Notes: a model not told the origin generated them from the sequence alone. Positions 17,824 to 26,036 are shown, counted from the stretch's first letter. The stretch: 36,539 bases of DNA from Brevibacterium sp. ZH18 (GCF_022748595.1 NZ_JALDSX010000035.1:1-36539); one strand, 5' to 3'. Numbers and translations are program-made.

Positions 17824-20059
17824 GCGCATCCGCACCAGACGACTCTGGTACCCCACGGCGCTGAGCCTGCTGACCCTGGGGACGATCGCGGCTTACCTGG
17901 TCAACCTCAGCGCAAACGGCTGGGCCAACTCCTTCTACGCCGCTGCAGTCCAGGCCGGATCGCAGAACTGGGAGGCATTCCTCTTCGGGTCCCTCGACTC
18001 AGCGAATGCGATCACCGTCGACAAACCTCCGGCGGCCCTGTGGCTGATGGCCCTGAGCGCCCGAGCATTCGGCTTCTCCTCGTTCTCGATGCTGCTGCCT
18101 CAGGTGCTGCTGGCAGGAGTCAGCGTGCTGATGCTGGCCCATTCGACGAGGCTGGGCCTGCGCGGACACGTCAGCCTACTCGTAGAGCGACTTGCCGCAC
18201 TGGGAGCCGGTCTGCTCTTCGCACTCTCGCCGATCGTGGCGCTGATGTTCCGCTTCAATAACCCCGATGCCCTGCTCGTCACGCTGTGCGTCGGCGCCGT
18301 GGTGGCGACGCAGCACGCTCTGCGTGCGGTCGGGACCGTTCAGGCAGTGCGCCACACCACCAGGACTGTCGTGCTGTGGCTGGTCCTCGCCGGCGTCTGC
18401 CTGGGAATGGGATTCCTGACCAAGCAGTTCCAAGTTCTGCTCATCGTGCCCGGAATGGCTGCGGCGTGGATGCTCTTCGCTCGCACCTCGTGGCTGCGCC
18501 GGACGTTGCTGCTGATCGTGCCGATCATCGCCATGGTCATCACTGCCGGGTGGTGGATCGCGCTCGTCGAACTCACTCCCGCAGCGAACCGACCCTATGT
18601 CGGAGGGTCCCAATCGAACTCGTTCCTCGAGCTGACCTTCGGCTACAACGGCTTCGGGCGGCTGACCGGCAACGAGTCCGGATCCGTCGGCGGCGGAGGC
18701 GGCGGAATGGGCGGTGGCGGCTGGGGCGAGACCGGAATCGCCCGGCTGCTGACTGGCAGCTTCGGCTCCCAGATCGCGTGGTTCCTGCCCACTGCGCTGT
18801 TCCTGCTCGTCATCCTCGTGATCCTCCTCATCCGCGCCGAGGTGGCCCGCCGTCGCCGTGTGCGAGCTGTTCCAGAGACGGCTGGGTCAGACCAGATCGG
18901 GTCAGACCAGATCGGGTCGGACCGGATCGGTTCGGACCGGGGTGATACGGACCCCGTGACGTCCGGGCCGGTGAGCGTGACGTCGGGCAACCTCGGCGCC
19001 GCCGTCATGCTGTGGGGCGCGTGGCTCGTCGTGGTGTGGCTCGTGCTCAGCTCTATGAACGGCATCGTCCACGAGTACTACACGGTGGCCCTGGTGCCAG
19101 CCATCGCGGTCGTCGTGGCTCTGGGAGTCGCACTCCTGGTGAACCGGTCCACCTTCGCCAGCAGGCTGCTGCTGGCCCTCGTGTGGTCCCTGACCGGAGC
19201 GTGGCAGTTCATTCTCGCCGCCTCGATGAGCGGAGTCCCCGGCAGTCTGCGGTGGGCGGTGCTCATCGTGTCGATCCTCGGCGGACTGTGCCTCATCGTC
19301 CTCGGTTTACGGCGGCGCATGCGCGCCTGGCCCGACACCGAGGACGAGCCGGGCAGCGTCGCGGCGTCGGTTCGGAGCAGACGCTCGCGGAGGTGGACGA
19401 CCGTCCTGCTAGGCGCAGCAATTGTGTCGAGCCTGGTGATTCCGACTCAGCTGGAGGCCCGCACGATCGGCGCAAGCGCCCAAGGCTCGATCGTCACGAT
19501 CGCCGGCACGAGCTCGGGCATGGGAGGCCCTGGCGGTGGAGGCGGACCCGGCGGACCCGGCGGTGCCGGCGGCATTGAGGGCGGCACTGGGGGAGGCCCG
19601 GGCGCGGAGGGATCACCTGGCGGTGGGGGAGTCCCCGGGGCAGGCAGTGTTCCCGGATCTGAGGAAGCGCCCGGGGCGGGCGGCGGCATGGGCGGGCTGC
19701 TCACAGGGTCGACACCCTCGGCCGAGCTTACGAAGCTGCTGGGCGAGGACGCAGACCAGTACACCTGGGTTGCTGCCACGACGAGTGCCAACCAGGCGGC
19801 GGGCTACCAGCTCGCCCTCGACGAGCCGGTCATGGCCATCGGCGGATTCAACGGCACGGACCCGTCCCCGACACTCGCGGAGTTCAAACAGCTCGTCGCA
19901 GAGGGACAGATCCACTGGTACATCGGGACCGCGTCGAACAGTCCCGGCGGGGGCGGGGACTCGGGGTCCACCTCGGCGGAGATCTCGGACTGGGTCGAGG
20001 CGAACTTCACGTCCACGACCGTCGATTCGCGCACGCTCTACGATTTCAGTGCCGGATGA
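17816..20059 (+). CDS. ArnT/PMT-like polytopic membrane glycosyltransferase
   Basis: This 747-residue protein has many membrane segments and a C-terminal extracytoplasmic domain. The plan is that of ArnT/PMT-like (GT39/GT83, YkcB-type) transferases, which move a sugar from a polyprenyl-phosphate donor to an acceptor outside the cytoplasm. TM1 is about 12-32. The first outer loop ends in VDKPP (68-72), a conserved feature of this group. Further helices run to about 553, interrupted by a (GSDQI/GSDRI)n loop from residue 357. The outer tail has a Gly/Pro-rich stretch (about 567-625) and then a small folded domain. The ATG at 17816 has GAAGAGG at 17802-17808 and overlaps the upstream gene. The GT2-GtrA neighbour would make and flip its lipid-sugar donor. 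The exact sugar and acceptor are unknown. Confidence 0.85.
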   Translation: MSERIRTRRLWYPTALSLLTLGTIAAYLVNLSANGWANSFYAAAVQAGSQNWEAFLFGSLDSANAITVDKPPAALWLMALSARAFGFSSFSMLLPQVLLAGVSVLMLAHSTRLGLRGHVSLLVERLAALGAGLLFALSPIVALMFRFNNPDALLVTLCVGAVVATQHALRAVGTVQAVRHTTRTVVLWLVLAGVCLGMGFLTKQFQVLLIVPGMAAAWMLFARTSWLRRTLLLIVPIIAMVITAGWWIALVELTPAANRPYVGGSQSNSFLELTFGYNGFGRLTGNESGSVGGGGGGMGGGGWGETGIARLLTGSFGSQIAWFLPTALFLLVILVILLIRAEVARRRRVRAVPETAGSDQIGSDQIGSDRIGSDRGDTDPVTSGPVSVTSGNLGAAVMLWGAWLVVVWLVLSSMNGIVHEYYTVALVPAIAVVVALGVALLVNRSTFASRLLLALVWSLTGAWQFILAASMSGVPGSLRWAVLIVSILGGLCLIVLGLRRRMRAWPDTEDEPGSVAASVRSRRSRRWTTVLLGAAIVSSLVIPTQLEARTIGASAQGSIVTIAGTSSGMGGPGGGGGPGGPGGAGGIEGGTGGGPGAEGSPGGGGVPGAGSVPGSEEAPGAGGGMGGLLTGSTPSAELTKLLGEDADQYTWVAATTSANQAAGYQLALDEPVMAIGGFNGTDPSPTLAEFKQLVAEGQIHWYIGTASNSPGGGGDSGSTSAEISDWVEANFTSTTVDSRTLYDFSAG
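18884..18940 (+). repeat. 15-nt repeats encoding GSDQI/GSDRI
   Basis: Nearly four copies of a 15-nt unit (GGGTCAGACCAGATC and variants) encode GSDQI, GSDQI, GSDRI and GSDR in a loop after a basic stretch of the membrane glycosyltransferase. The period is a multiple of three, so the frame is kept. Confidence 0.8.
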
Positions 20060-20074
20060 GGAGATAATCGAATC

Positions 20075-20803
20075 ATGAACCCGATACAGAAGGGCGCCGA
20101 GGCGGTGGCGTCGCGCGTGCTCATCGTCGACGACGAAGCCAACCTGGCCGAACTCCTCGTCATGGCCTGCCATGTCAAGGGCTGGCAGGCCGAGAGCGTG
20201 GGCACCGGACGCGACGCGGTAGCCCGGGCCAGGAGCGAGCATTTCGACGCCATCGTCCTCGACGTCATGCTGCCCGACCTCGACGGATTCGCCGTCATCG
20301 AGAAGATCCGCGGCGAGGGAATCGAGACCCCGGTGGTCTTCCTCTCCGCCCGCGATGAGGTCGATGACCGGCTCACCGGGCTGCGCCTCGGCGGGGACGA
20401 CTACGTGACGAAGCCGTTCAATCTCGACGAGGTGATCGCCCGGATCGAGGCCCGACTGCGGCGCAGCGCCCCTGCAGCACCCAGCGCCGAGGACGACATC
20501 CTGCGCGTCGGGGACCTCGAGCTCGACGAGCGTTCGCACGAGGTGGCCCGTGCCGGGCAGGCGATTGAACTCACCGCCCGCGAATTCGAGGTGCTGCGGC
20601 TGTTCATGCGCAATCCGCGGGTCGTGCTCTCGAAGGCGCAGATCCTCGATCGGGTGTGGGACTACGACTTCGGGGGCAACGGCAACATCGTCGAGCTCTA
20701 CCTCTCTTACCTGCGGAAGAAGATCGACGCACCGTTTCCGGACCAGCCGAATCTCTTCCACACCAAGCGCGGCGCCGGCTACATGCTCAGGGATGCTTCG
20801 TGA
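20075..20803 (+). CDS. OmpR/PhoP-family response regulator
   Basis: This 242-residue protein has a receiver domain (about 14-130) with the acidic pair D19-D20, phosphoacceptor D63, S91 and K113. A winged-helix DNA-binding domain (about 145-242) follows. Strings such as GGDDYVTKPF and YDFGGNGNIVE ... SYLRKKID are close to what I remember of mycobacterial PhoP, more so than other OmpR-type regulators. GAGGAG (20058-20063) precedes the ATG at 20075, 15 nt after the glycosyltransferase stop. The kinase gene overlaps its stop (GTGA). Likely targets are the two PhoP-box-like repeats at 16361 and 22463, which would make the operon autoregulated. Confidence 0.93.
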   Translation: MNPIQKGAEAVASRVLIVDDEANLAELLVMACHVKGWQAESVGTGRDAVARARSEHFDAIVLDVMLPDLDGFAVIEKIRGEGIETPVVFLSARDEVDDRLTGLRLGGDDYVTKPFNLDEVIARIEARLRRSAPAAPSAEDDILRVGDLELDERSHEVARAGQAIELTAREFEVLRLFMRNPRVVLSKAQILDRVWDYDFGGNGNIVELYLSYLRKKIDAPFPDQPNLFHTKRGAGYMLRDAS

Positions 20804-22449
20804 GCACCATTCCACCGAGCCGGCCAGCCAGCCCGAGCCGGCCAGCCAGCCCGAGCCGGCCAGCCAGCCCGAGCCGGCGGTGGCGGCTGCAGACGCGACT
20901 GATCGTCCTCGCAAGCCTCGTCCTCATCCTCGTGGGAGCCGGAATCGGAGCCGCGTCGTGGTGGAGTGTGCGCACCTCGCTGATGTCCGACCTCGACACG
21001 CAGCTGTCGGGGATGACCCAGCATGCCCGAAGCGATCCGGGACCGGGAATCAGTCCCGGAGACGGACCGGGCGGGGGCGGTAGTTCGAGCAGCGGATCGT
21101 CAGCGGTCGATCAGGCGCTGCGTTACCTGTTCCAGCCGGGTGTCGGTGATGGTGCGCTCGTCGTCGTCGGCACGGATGATGCGGCAGAGGGCCTGATCGC
21201 CGAGGCGGGACGTGCGCGTCCGCAGGCACTGTCCGACAGGGCGGTGGAGGCACTGCTCGGCGTTGAGACTGTGTCCGCAGGTCCGGGTGCCGACGGCGCC
21301 GATGGCACAGGGGCGCAGAGCAGCTCGTCGGCTGGTCATCAGTCCATCGACATCCCCGGCTTCGGCCGGTACCGGGTCGTCGCATTCGACGATGCGGGCA
21401 CGACGACGGTCTACGGAGTGCCGCAGAAGAACGTCGACTCGGCTCTCGAGCGCACGGCCTTCACCACGGTGCTCGTCGTGCTCATCGGGGTGATTGCGAC
21501 TGCGCTGCTCATGGCCGTCATCATCCACCGACAACTGCGCGACCTGCGCGACGTCGCGCGCACCGCCCGTGAGGTGACCGATCTCGAACTGGGAGCGGGC
21601 AAACCCGAGCTGGCGCTGCGCGTGCCCTCCGAGCTCGCAGTTCCCGGCACCGAGGTCGGCGATGTCGGTGCGTCGGTGAACCGGATGCTCGACCACGTGG
21701 GTTCAGCTCTTGACGAGCGGTATCGGGGTACAGAGCAGATGCGCCGATTCGTCGCGGACGCCTCCCACGAACTGCGGACGCCGATCGCCACGATCCGCGG
21801 GTGGGCGGACCTCACCCGCCCTTACCGGGACGAATTGCCCGCCGAGGTGACGGCTTCCTTGGCGAAGATCGACTCCGGGGCGCTGCGGATGTCGTCGCTC
21901 GTCGACGATCTGCTTCTCCTGGCGCGACTGGAGGCGGGCAGGCAGCCGACGAAGGAGGATACTGTCGACGTTTCGGCGCTCCTCCTCGAGCTCGTCGAGG
22001 ACGCACACGTGCTCAGTCCGGCGCATTCGATCGTCCTCGACCTGCCGCCCGAGGCTCTGGAGGTCCGCGGTGAGACCGATCAGGTGCGACAGGTCGTGTC
22101 GATCGTGCTGACCAACGCCTGCGTGCACACGCCCGCGGGAACCCGTGTCCATGTCGAAGCCGAGCCTGCGGCCGGTGCTGGTGTTGGTGCTGGTTCCAGG
22201 GCGGACCCTTTCGTGACCGTTCGGATCAGCGACGATGGACCGGGCATCCCGGAGGGCATCCGTGACAGCGTCTTCGACCGCTTCGTCCGCGGAGACGCTT
22301 CGAGGACCAGAGCCGGAGGCGTCCGGGGCGGATCTTCGGGACTGGGTCTGGCGATTGCGGCCGGCCTCGTGGATCTTATGCAAGGTTCGGTGACGATGGA
22401 GACCTCGGATTCGGGCACTGTATTCACGCTGCGGCTGCGGGCCGCCTGA
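20800..22449 (+). CDS. Sensor histidine kinase, partner of the PhoP-like regulator
   Basis: This 549-residue protein has a cytoplasmic N-terminus with three PSRPAS repeats (6-23) and TM1 at about 33-53. An extracytoplasmic sensor region (about 55-220), rich in Gly/Ser, precedes TM2 at about 221-243 and a HAMP domain. The HisKA box is FVADASHELRTP with H323. The HATPase_c domain has the N box (IVLTNACVHT), DDGPGIPEG and GGSSGLGLAIA. It should autophosphorylate on H323 and pass phosphate to D63 of the regulator. The GTG at 20800 overlaps the regulator stop; AGGGA at 20787-20791 is its ribosome-binding site. The frame is open upstream to 20656, inside the regulator gene, and that part is rejected. 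Confidence 0.93.
   Translation: MSTIPPSRPASPSRPASPSRPASPSRRWRLQTRLIVLASLVLILVGAGIGAASWWSVRTSLMSDLDTQLSGMTQHARSDPGPGISPGDGPGGGGSSSSGSSAVDQALRYLFQPGVGDGALVVVGTDDAAEGLIAEAGRARPQALSDRAVEALLGVETVSAGPGADGADGTGAQSSSSAGHQSIDIPGFGRYRVVAFDDAGTTTVYGVPQKNVDSALERTAFTTVLVVLIGVIATALLMAVIIHRQLRDLRDVARTAREVTDLELGAGKPELALRVPSELAVPGTEVGDVGASVNRMLDHVGSALDERYRGTEQMRRFVADASHELRTPIATIRGWADLTRPYRDELPAEVTASLAKIDSGALRMSSLVDDLLLLARLEAGRQPTKEDTVDVSALLLELVEDAHVLSPAHSIVLDLPPEALEVRGETDQVRQVVSIVLTNACVHTPAGTRVHVEAEPAAGAGVGAGSRADPFVTVRISDDGPGIPEGIRDSVFDRFVRGDASRTRAGGVRGGSSGLGLAIAAGLVDLMQGSVTMETSDSGTVFTLRLRAA
20815..20878 (+). repeat. 18-nt perfect tandem repeat, 3.5 copies, in the kinase N-terminus
   Basis: CCGAGCCGGCCAGCCAGC is repeated at 20815, 20833 and 20851, with a partial copy at 20869. 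It encodes PSRPAS repeats before the first membrane segment of the kinase. Exact identity of the units suggests recent expansion. Confidence 0.9.
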
Positions 22450-22462
22450 GCACTCCCGCATC

Positions 22463-22480
22463 ACACAGCCTGGACACAGC
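22463..22480 (+). promoter_or_regulatory. PhoP-box-like direct repeat before the Gly-rich protein gene
   Basis: ACACAGC-CTGG-ACACAGC is a perfect 7-4-7 direct repeat with the same spacer as the element at 16361-16378. Conservation continues downstream in both copies: TCGAC, then AA and TGCG at the same offsets. It lies in the 95-nt gap between the kinase stop and the small membrane protein gene. CATAAA (22486-22491) is a possible -10. Confidence 0.75.
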
Positions 22481-22544
22481 GTCGACATAAATGCGCAACA
22501 GCACGGTTCGCGACAGTGGGATCACTGACTACGAAGGAGATCCC

Positions 22545-22922
22545 ATGACAGAGAATCAGAATCCCGGCCCGGAGCAGGACACATCCTCGGGTTCCGCCGC
22601 CTACGCGGGGGCGCGACCCACAGCGAAGAAGCGAAGAATTCCGCTCATGCCCGCTGTGTTCGCGGGAGCCGCCCTGTTCGTTGTGGGCGGACTGGCCGGG
22701 GGAGCGGTCGGGGCCTCGACGGTGATCATGTCGAACCAGTCCGACTCTAGCCAGGGCTCCGGCCCCAGAGGTGCAGGCGGGCCGGGAGGTGCAGGCGGGC
22801 CAGGTGGTCAGCCGGGCGGACAACAGGGCGGGCAGCAGGGAGGACAGCAGGGCGGCCCCCAGGGCGGAGGGAGCGGCTTTGGCGGGAATGGCACCAGCGG
22901 AGCCACTGGTTCGGGCGGATAG
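22545..22922 (+). CDS. Small single-pass membrane protein with Gly/Gln-rich tail
   Basis: This 125-residue protein has a charged cytoplasmic N-terminus (about 1-32, ending KKRRIP). One transmembrane helix (about 34-58, rich in Ala/Gly/Val) is followed by an outer tail of Gly, Gln, Pro and Ser repeats (GGQQ and GGPGG units). I do not recognise a family. The tail resembles the Gly/Pro-rich segment of the membrane glycosyltransferase in the same block. The gene has its own PhoP-box-like element and a strong ribosome-binding site (GAAGGAGA, 22533-22540), so it is probably a target of the adjacent two-component system. A role as substrate, anchor or envelope stress protein is inference. The frame is open upstream to 22491, but the ribosome-binding site decides for ATG 22545. 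Confidence 0.75.
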   Translation: MTENQNPGPEQDTSSGSAAYAGARPTAKKRRIPLMPAVFAGAALFVVGGLAGGAVGASTVIMSNQSDSSQGSGPRGAGGPGGAGGPGGQPGGQQGGQQGGQQGGPQGGGSGFGGNGTSGATGSGG

Positions 22923-22930
22923 ATCTCGAG

Positions 22931-22975
22931 CGTGCAGAGTTCGTACGTGCAGAGTTCAAACGGGCAGAACTCCAC
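22931..22975. repeat. Three degenerate 15-nt repeats after the Gly-rich gene
   Basis: CGTGCAGAGTTCGTA, CGTGCAGAGTTCAAA and CGGGCAGAACTCCAC follow each other just after the stop codon at 22920-22922. Read in frame past that stop they would continue a Ser/Gln/Asn-rich sequence. The rest of 22923-23040 shows nothing else. Confidence 0.55.
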
Positions 22976-23040
22976 GCGCCAGAAGAGAACAGCGACGACA
23001 GCCAGACGAATGACGGCCAATCGGGGACTGCGCTGCGGAG

Positions 23041-23080
23041 ATGACTGTGCCCCCACCGTTGCCGGTGGGGGCACAGTCAT
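23041..23080. terminator. Bidirectional terminator between the Gly-rich gene and katG
   Basis: Bases 23041-23057 and 23064-23080 form a perfect 17-bp inverted repeat with a GTTGCC loop. It lies between two convergent genes, 53 nt beyond the katG stop, and can serve both strands. Confidence 0.88.
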
Positions 23081-23133
23081 GCAGCTGGGCAGGTGATGCC
23101 TTTGAAGCGTCAGCGATTGACGCCGTCAGCCTC

Positions 23134-25344
23134 TCAGCGGTGCAGGTCGAAGCGGTCAGCCTCGACGAGCTTGCTCCAGGCCTTGACGAAGTCGTTGACG
23201 AACTTTTCCTTGGCGTCATCGGAGGCGTACACCTCGGCGATGGCACGCAGTTCCGAGTTCGCACCGAAGAGAAGATCGATGCGGCTGCCGGTCCACAGCT
23301 TCTCACCCTCGGGGGAGAAGCACTCGTAGACGTTGGCGGAGTCCGACTCGCCGACTGGCTTCCAGAGGTTGCCGAGCTCGAGCAGGTTGACGAAGAAGTC
23401 GTTACTCAGTTCGCCCGGACGGTCTGTGAAGACTCCGAGATCGGAATCCTCGTAGTTGGCGCCGAGGACGCGCAGGCCGCCGATGAGCACAGTCATCTCG
23501 CTCGGAGTCAGCCCGAGCAGGCTGGCTCGATCGAGGAGGAGGTACTCGGCCTTGAGGGGCAGGCCCTCTGTCAGGTAGTTGCGGAATCCGTCGTGAGTCG
23601 GCTCGAGGTACGAGAACGAATCGACGTCGGTCTGCTCCTGTGTGGCGTCACCGCGGCCGGTCGAGACCGGAACGGTGACGACGAAGCCTGCAGCCTTGGC
23701 AGCAGTTTCGACGCCGACGGCACCGGAAATGGCGACGACATCGGCGAATGAGGCACCGGTGTCAGCGGCGATGCCTTCGAGGACAGGGATGACCTGTGCC
23801 AGCTTCTGCGGTTCGTTGGCTTCCCAGCTGCGTTGCGGTTCGAGGCGCAGACGTCCACCGGTGACACCGCCGCGCTTGTCGGAGACACGGTGCGACGAGG
23901 CGGCGGCCCACGTGGTCGAGACGAGCTGCGAGACGCTCAGGCCCGATTCGCGAACAGCTGCCTTGACAGCCTCGATGCCGGCGGCGTCGAGCGGAGTGCC
24001 CTCCGGAACCGGGTCCTGCCAGATCAGCTCTTCACTGGGGACCTCGGGCCCGAGGTAGCGAGTCGACGGGCCCATGTCACGGTGGGTGAGCTTGAACCAG
24101 GCACGGGCGAAGGCGTCTTCGAAGGCCTTCTGGTCATCCTTGAAACGACGCGAGATCTCACCGTAGATGGGATCGAAACGCAGAGAGAGGTCGGTGGTGA
24201 GCATACGCGGCTCGCGACGGCCGTCGCCCTGCGCCATCGGGACCATATCGTCTCCGCCGCCGTCCTTCGGACGCCACTGCAGGTGACCGCCTTCGTTCTC
24301 GAAGACCTCCCACTCGTAGGCGAAGAGGATGTGGAAGAACTCGTTGTCCCAACGGGTCGGGTGGTAGGTCCAGGTGACCTCGATGCCGCTGCCGATGGTG
24401 TCGTTGCCCTGGCCCGTGCCGAAGTCGCTCTTCCAGCCCAGTCCCTGCTCTTCGAGCGGCGCGCCCTCTGGATCGGCGCCCTTATGGGACTCGGGTCCTG
24501 CGCCATGTGTCTTGCCGAAGGTGTGACCACCGGCGATGAGGGCGACAGTCTCCTCGTCATTCATAGCCATTCGGGCGAAGGTCTCACGGATATCGTGAGC
24601 GGCTGCCAGCGGATCAGGCTTGCCTTCAGGTCCCTCGGGATTGACGTAGATGAGGCCCATGGTCGTCGCCGCCAACGGCTTCTGCAGCTCGCGGTTGCCG
24701 ACGTAGCGCTTGTCAGTGCCCAGCCACTCGTTCTCCGAGCCCCAGTAGACGTCGTTGTCCGGCTCCCACACGTCGCGACGACCACCGGCGAAGCCGAAGG
24801 TCTTGAAGCCCATGGACTCGAGCGCGACATTCCCGGCGAGGATGAACAGGTCGGCCCACGAGATCTTCTTGCCGTACTTCTTCTTGACCGGCCACAGCAG
24901 ACGGCGGGCCTTGTCCAGGCCCACGTTGTCGGGCCAGGAGTTCAACGGAGCGAAGCGCTGCTGTCCTTCGCCGCCGCCGCCGCGACCGTCCTGGACACGG
25001 TAGGTTCCGGCCGAGTGCCACGCCATGCGGATCATGAACGGACCGTAGGTACCGAAGTCGGCCGACCACCAGGCGGAATTGCTGTTCTGAAGCTCTTCGA
25101 TGTCGGCTTTGAGCGCGTAGTAGTCGAGGCTGGCGAACTCGGCGTCGTAGTCGAAGCCCTCGTCCATGGGGTCGCGTGCAGGCTGGTTCTTGGCGAGGAT
25201 CTTCAGATTCAGGCGGTTTGGCCACCAATGTGAGTTTGCGTCTCCCTGCACGGGATTGACAAGGGCATCAGTCGTGGACTCATCTGCCTTTGCCGTGCTG
25301 GTGTGGGCGACGGGGCAGCCGCCCGCTGTCGTCGAATCGGTCAT
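23134..25344 (-). CDS. katG: Catalase-peroxidase
   Basis: This 736-residue haem enzyme destroys hydrogen peroxide and has peroxidase activity. The distal site is R106, W109 and H110 ([10 protein letters not shown]), and the proximal haem ligand is H274 (GGHTFGKTH). The W109-Y233-M259 trio forms the covalent adduct needed for catalase activity. The Ser of the SGIEV segment, equivalent to the position often changed in isoniazid-resistant mycobacteria, is retained. Both the N-terminal active domain and the C-terminal duplicated domain are present at full length. The ATG at 25344 has AAAGGAAC just upstream; the frame is open to 25512, but that part is intergenic. It lies 104 nt downstream of furA, the arrangement seen in mycobacteria and streptomycetes, and is probably repressed by FurA. 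Confidence 0.97.
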   Translation of the reverse strand: MTDSTTAGGCPVAHTSTAKADESTTDALVNPVQGDANSHWWPNRLNLKILAKNQPARDPMDEGFDYDAEFASLDYYALKADIEELQNSNSAWWSADFGTYGPFMIRMAWHSAGTYRVQDGRGGGGEGQQRFAPLNSWPDNVGLDKARRLLWPVKKKYGKKISWADLFILAGNVALESMGFKTFGFAGGRRDVWEPDNDVYWGSENEWLGTDKRYVGNRELQKPLAATTMGLIYVNPEGPEGKPDPLAAAHDIRETFARMAMNDEETVALIAGGHTFGKTHGAGPESHKGADPEGAPLEEQGLGWKSDFGTGQGNDTIGSGIEVTWTYHPTRWDNEFFHILFAYEWEVFENEGGHLQWRPKDGGGDDMVPMAQGDGRREPRMLTTDLSLRFDPIYGEISRRFKDDQKAFEDAFARAWFKLTHRDMGPSTRYLGPEVPSEELIWQDPVPEGTPLDAAGIEAVKAAVRESGLSVSQLVSTTWAAASSHRVSDKRGGVTGGRLRLEPQRSWEANEPQKLAQVIPVLEGIAADTGASFADVVAISGAVGVETAAKAAGFVVTVPVSTGRGDATQEQTDVDSFSYLEPTHDGFRNYLTEGLPLKAEYLLLDRASLLGLTPSEMTVLIGGLRVLGANYEDSDLGVFTDRPGELSNDFFVNLLELGNLWKPVGESDSANVYECFSPEGEKLWTGSRIDLLFGANSELRAIAEVYASDDAKEKFVNDFVKAWSKLVEADRFDLHR

Positions 25345-25361
25345 CGTGTTCCTTTCGCTGG

Positions 25362-25380
25362 CGAGTCCGGACAGGACTCG
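25362..25380 (-). other. Hairpin upstream of katG in the furA-katG gap
   Basis: CGAGTCC (25362-25368) pairs with GGACTCG (25374-25380), 7 bp with a 5-nt loop, just 5' of the katG ribosome-binding site. It could mark a processing site or affect katG translation, but has no terminator features. Confidence 0.4.
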
Positions 25381-25448
25381 TGTGAGGTCAGAGGTGTAGT
25401 GGTGAGCTCGCGCGATGATCTGCCGAGCTGTCCGAGCGTGAAGGCCGC

Positions 25449-25925
25449 TCAGACAGCAGAGGACAGGTCGGGCTGAGGCGGAGTCGCTGCGGACGCAGCA
25501 CATTCCGGGCACAGACCCCAGAAGGTGACCTCGGCCTGCTCGATGACGAAACCTCCGTCATGCGAGGGCGTCAGACACGGGGCCTGCCCGATCGTGCAGT
25601 CGACATCGACGATGAGACCGCAGGATCGACACACGAGATGATGGTGGTTGTCTCCGACGCGCCTCTCGTAGAGGGCAACAGACCCGGACGGCTGAATGCT
25701 CCGCACAAGCCCGACCTCGGTGAGAGTGTGGAGCGAGTCGTACACGGCCTGATGGGAGACCTCGGGGAGGCGCTCCCTGACCGCGCGGAGAACGGTCTCC
25801 GTGTCCGCATGCGGATGATCGCACACCGACTGGAGGACCGCGACCCTCTGCTTCGTCACGCGAAGAGAGCTCTTCCGCAATGCTGCGGACGCTTCGTCGT
25901 CGTGTTCATGATTCTTCTCAGCCAC
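25449..25925 (-). CDS. furA: Fur-family peroxide-responsive repressor FurA
   Basis: This protein of 158 residues matches mycobacterial and streptomycete FurA. The N-terminal winged helix includes [11 protein letters not shown] and [12 protein letters not shown]. The metal-binding dimerisation part has [11 protein letters not shown], the C-x2-C pair in CRSC and a second pair in CPEC. FurA senses iron or peroxide and represses furA-katG. The frame is open to 25991, but the GTG at 25925 is preferred: it lies exactly where transcription should start from the promoter at 25932-25960. Residues above it would lie in the promoter. The CTTTGA-free, Cys-rich C-terminal end is intact. katG is the downstream partner. 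Confidence 0.93.
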   Translation of the reverse strand: MAEKNHEHDDEASAALRKSSLRVTKQRVAVLQSVCDHPHADTETVLRAVRERLPEVSHQAVYDSLHTLTEVGLVRSIQPSGSVALYERRVGDNHHHLVCRSCGLIVDVDCTIGQAPCLTPSHDGGFVIEQAEVTFWGLCPECAASAATPPQPDLSSAV

Positions 25926-25931
25926 ACACTC

Positions 25932-25960
25932 AGCATGCCGCGTTCTTTTGAACGAGTCAA
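25932..25960 (-). promoter_or_regulatory. furA promoter with FurA operator-like inverted repeat
   Basis: On the minus strand, TTGACT (25960-25955), a 17-nt spacer and CATGCT (25937-25932) are followed after 6 nt by the GTG of furA. The mRNA should therefore be leaderless. The spacer holds the inverted repeat CGTTC-AAAA-GAACG (25954-25941), well placed for a repressor that blocks polymerase. I recall that furA transcripts in streptomycetes are also leaderless; this was not looked up. Confidence 0.7.
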
Positions 25961-26000
25961 GGAAGGAGAACGCCTGTCGTGGACGGCGCAACCCCTGGTT

Positions 26001-26030
26001 TTGACCTGATGCACCGGGGCGCGATATTCT
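26001..26030 (+). promoter_or_regulatory. str operon promoter (rpsL)
   Basis: TTGACC (26001-26006), an 18-nt spacer and TATTCT (26025-26030) form a good sigma-70-type promoter between furA and rpsL. Transcription would start near 26037, giving a leader of about 285 nt. Confidence 0.6.
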
Positions 26031-26036
26031 GAGATG

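Noticed and set aside
20656..20799. N-terminal extension of the kinase frame
   Set aside because: It lies inside the regulator gene; the GTG at 20800 overlaps the regulator stop and has a ribosome-binding site.
19613..20914. 433-residue minus-strand reading frame opposite the glycosyltransferase end and regulator gene
   Set aside because: It crosses two well-supported plus-strand genes and the 18-nt repeats; no domain.
23833..25233. 466-residue plus-strand reading frame opposite katG
   Set aside because: Antisense of a clearly functional katG; no start signals.
25345..25512. N-terminal extension of katG
   Set aside because: Cys/Arg-rich sequence from the intergenic region and the furA end; ATG 25344 has a good ribosome-binding site.
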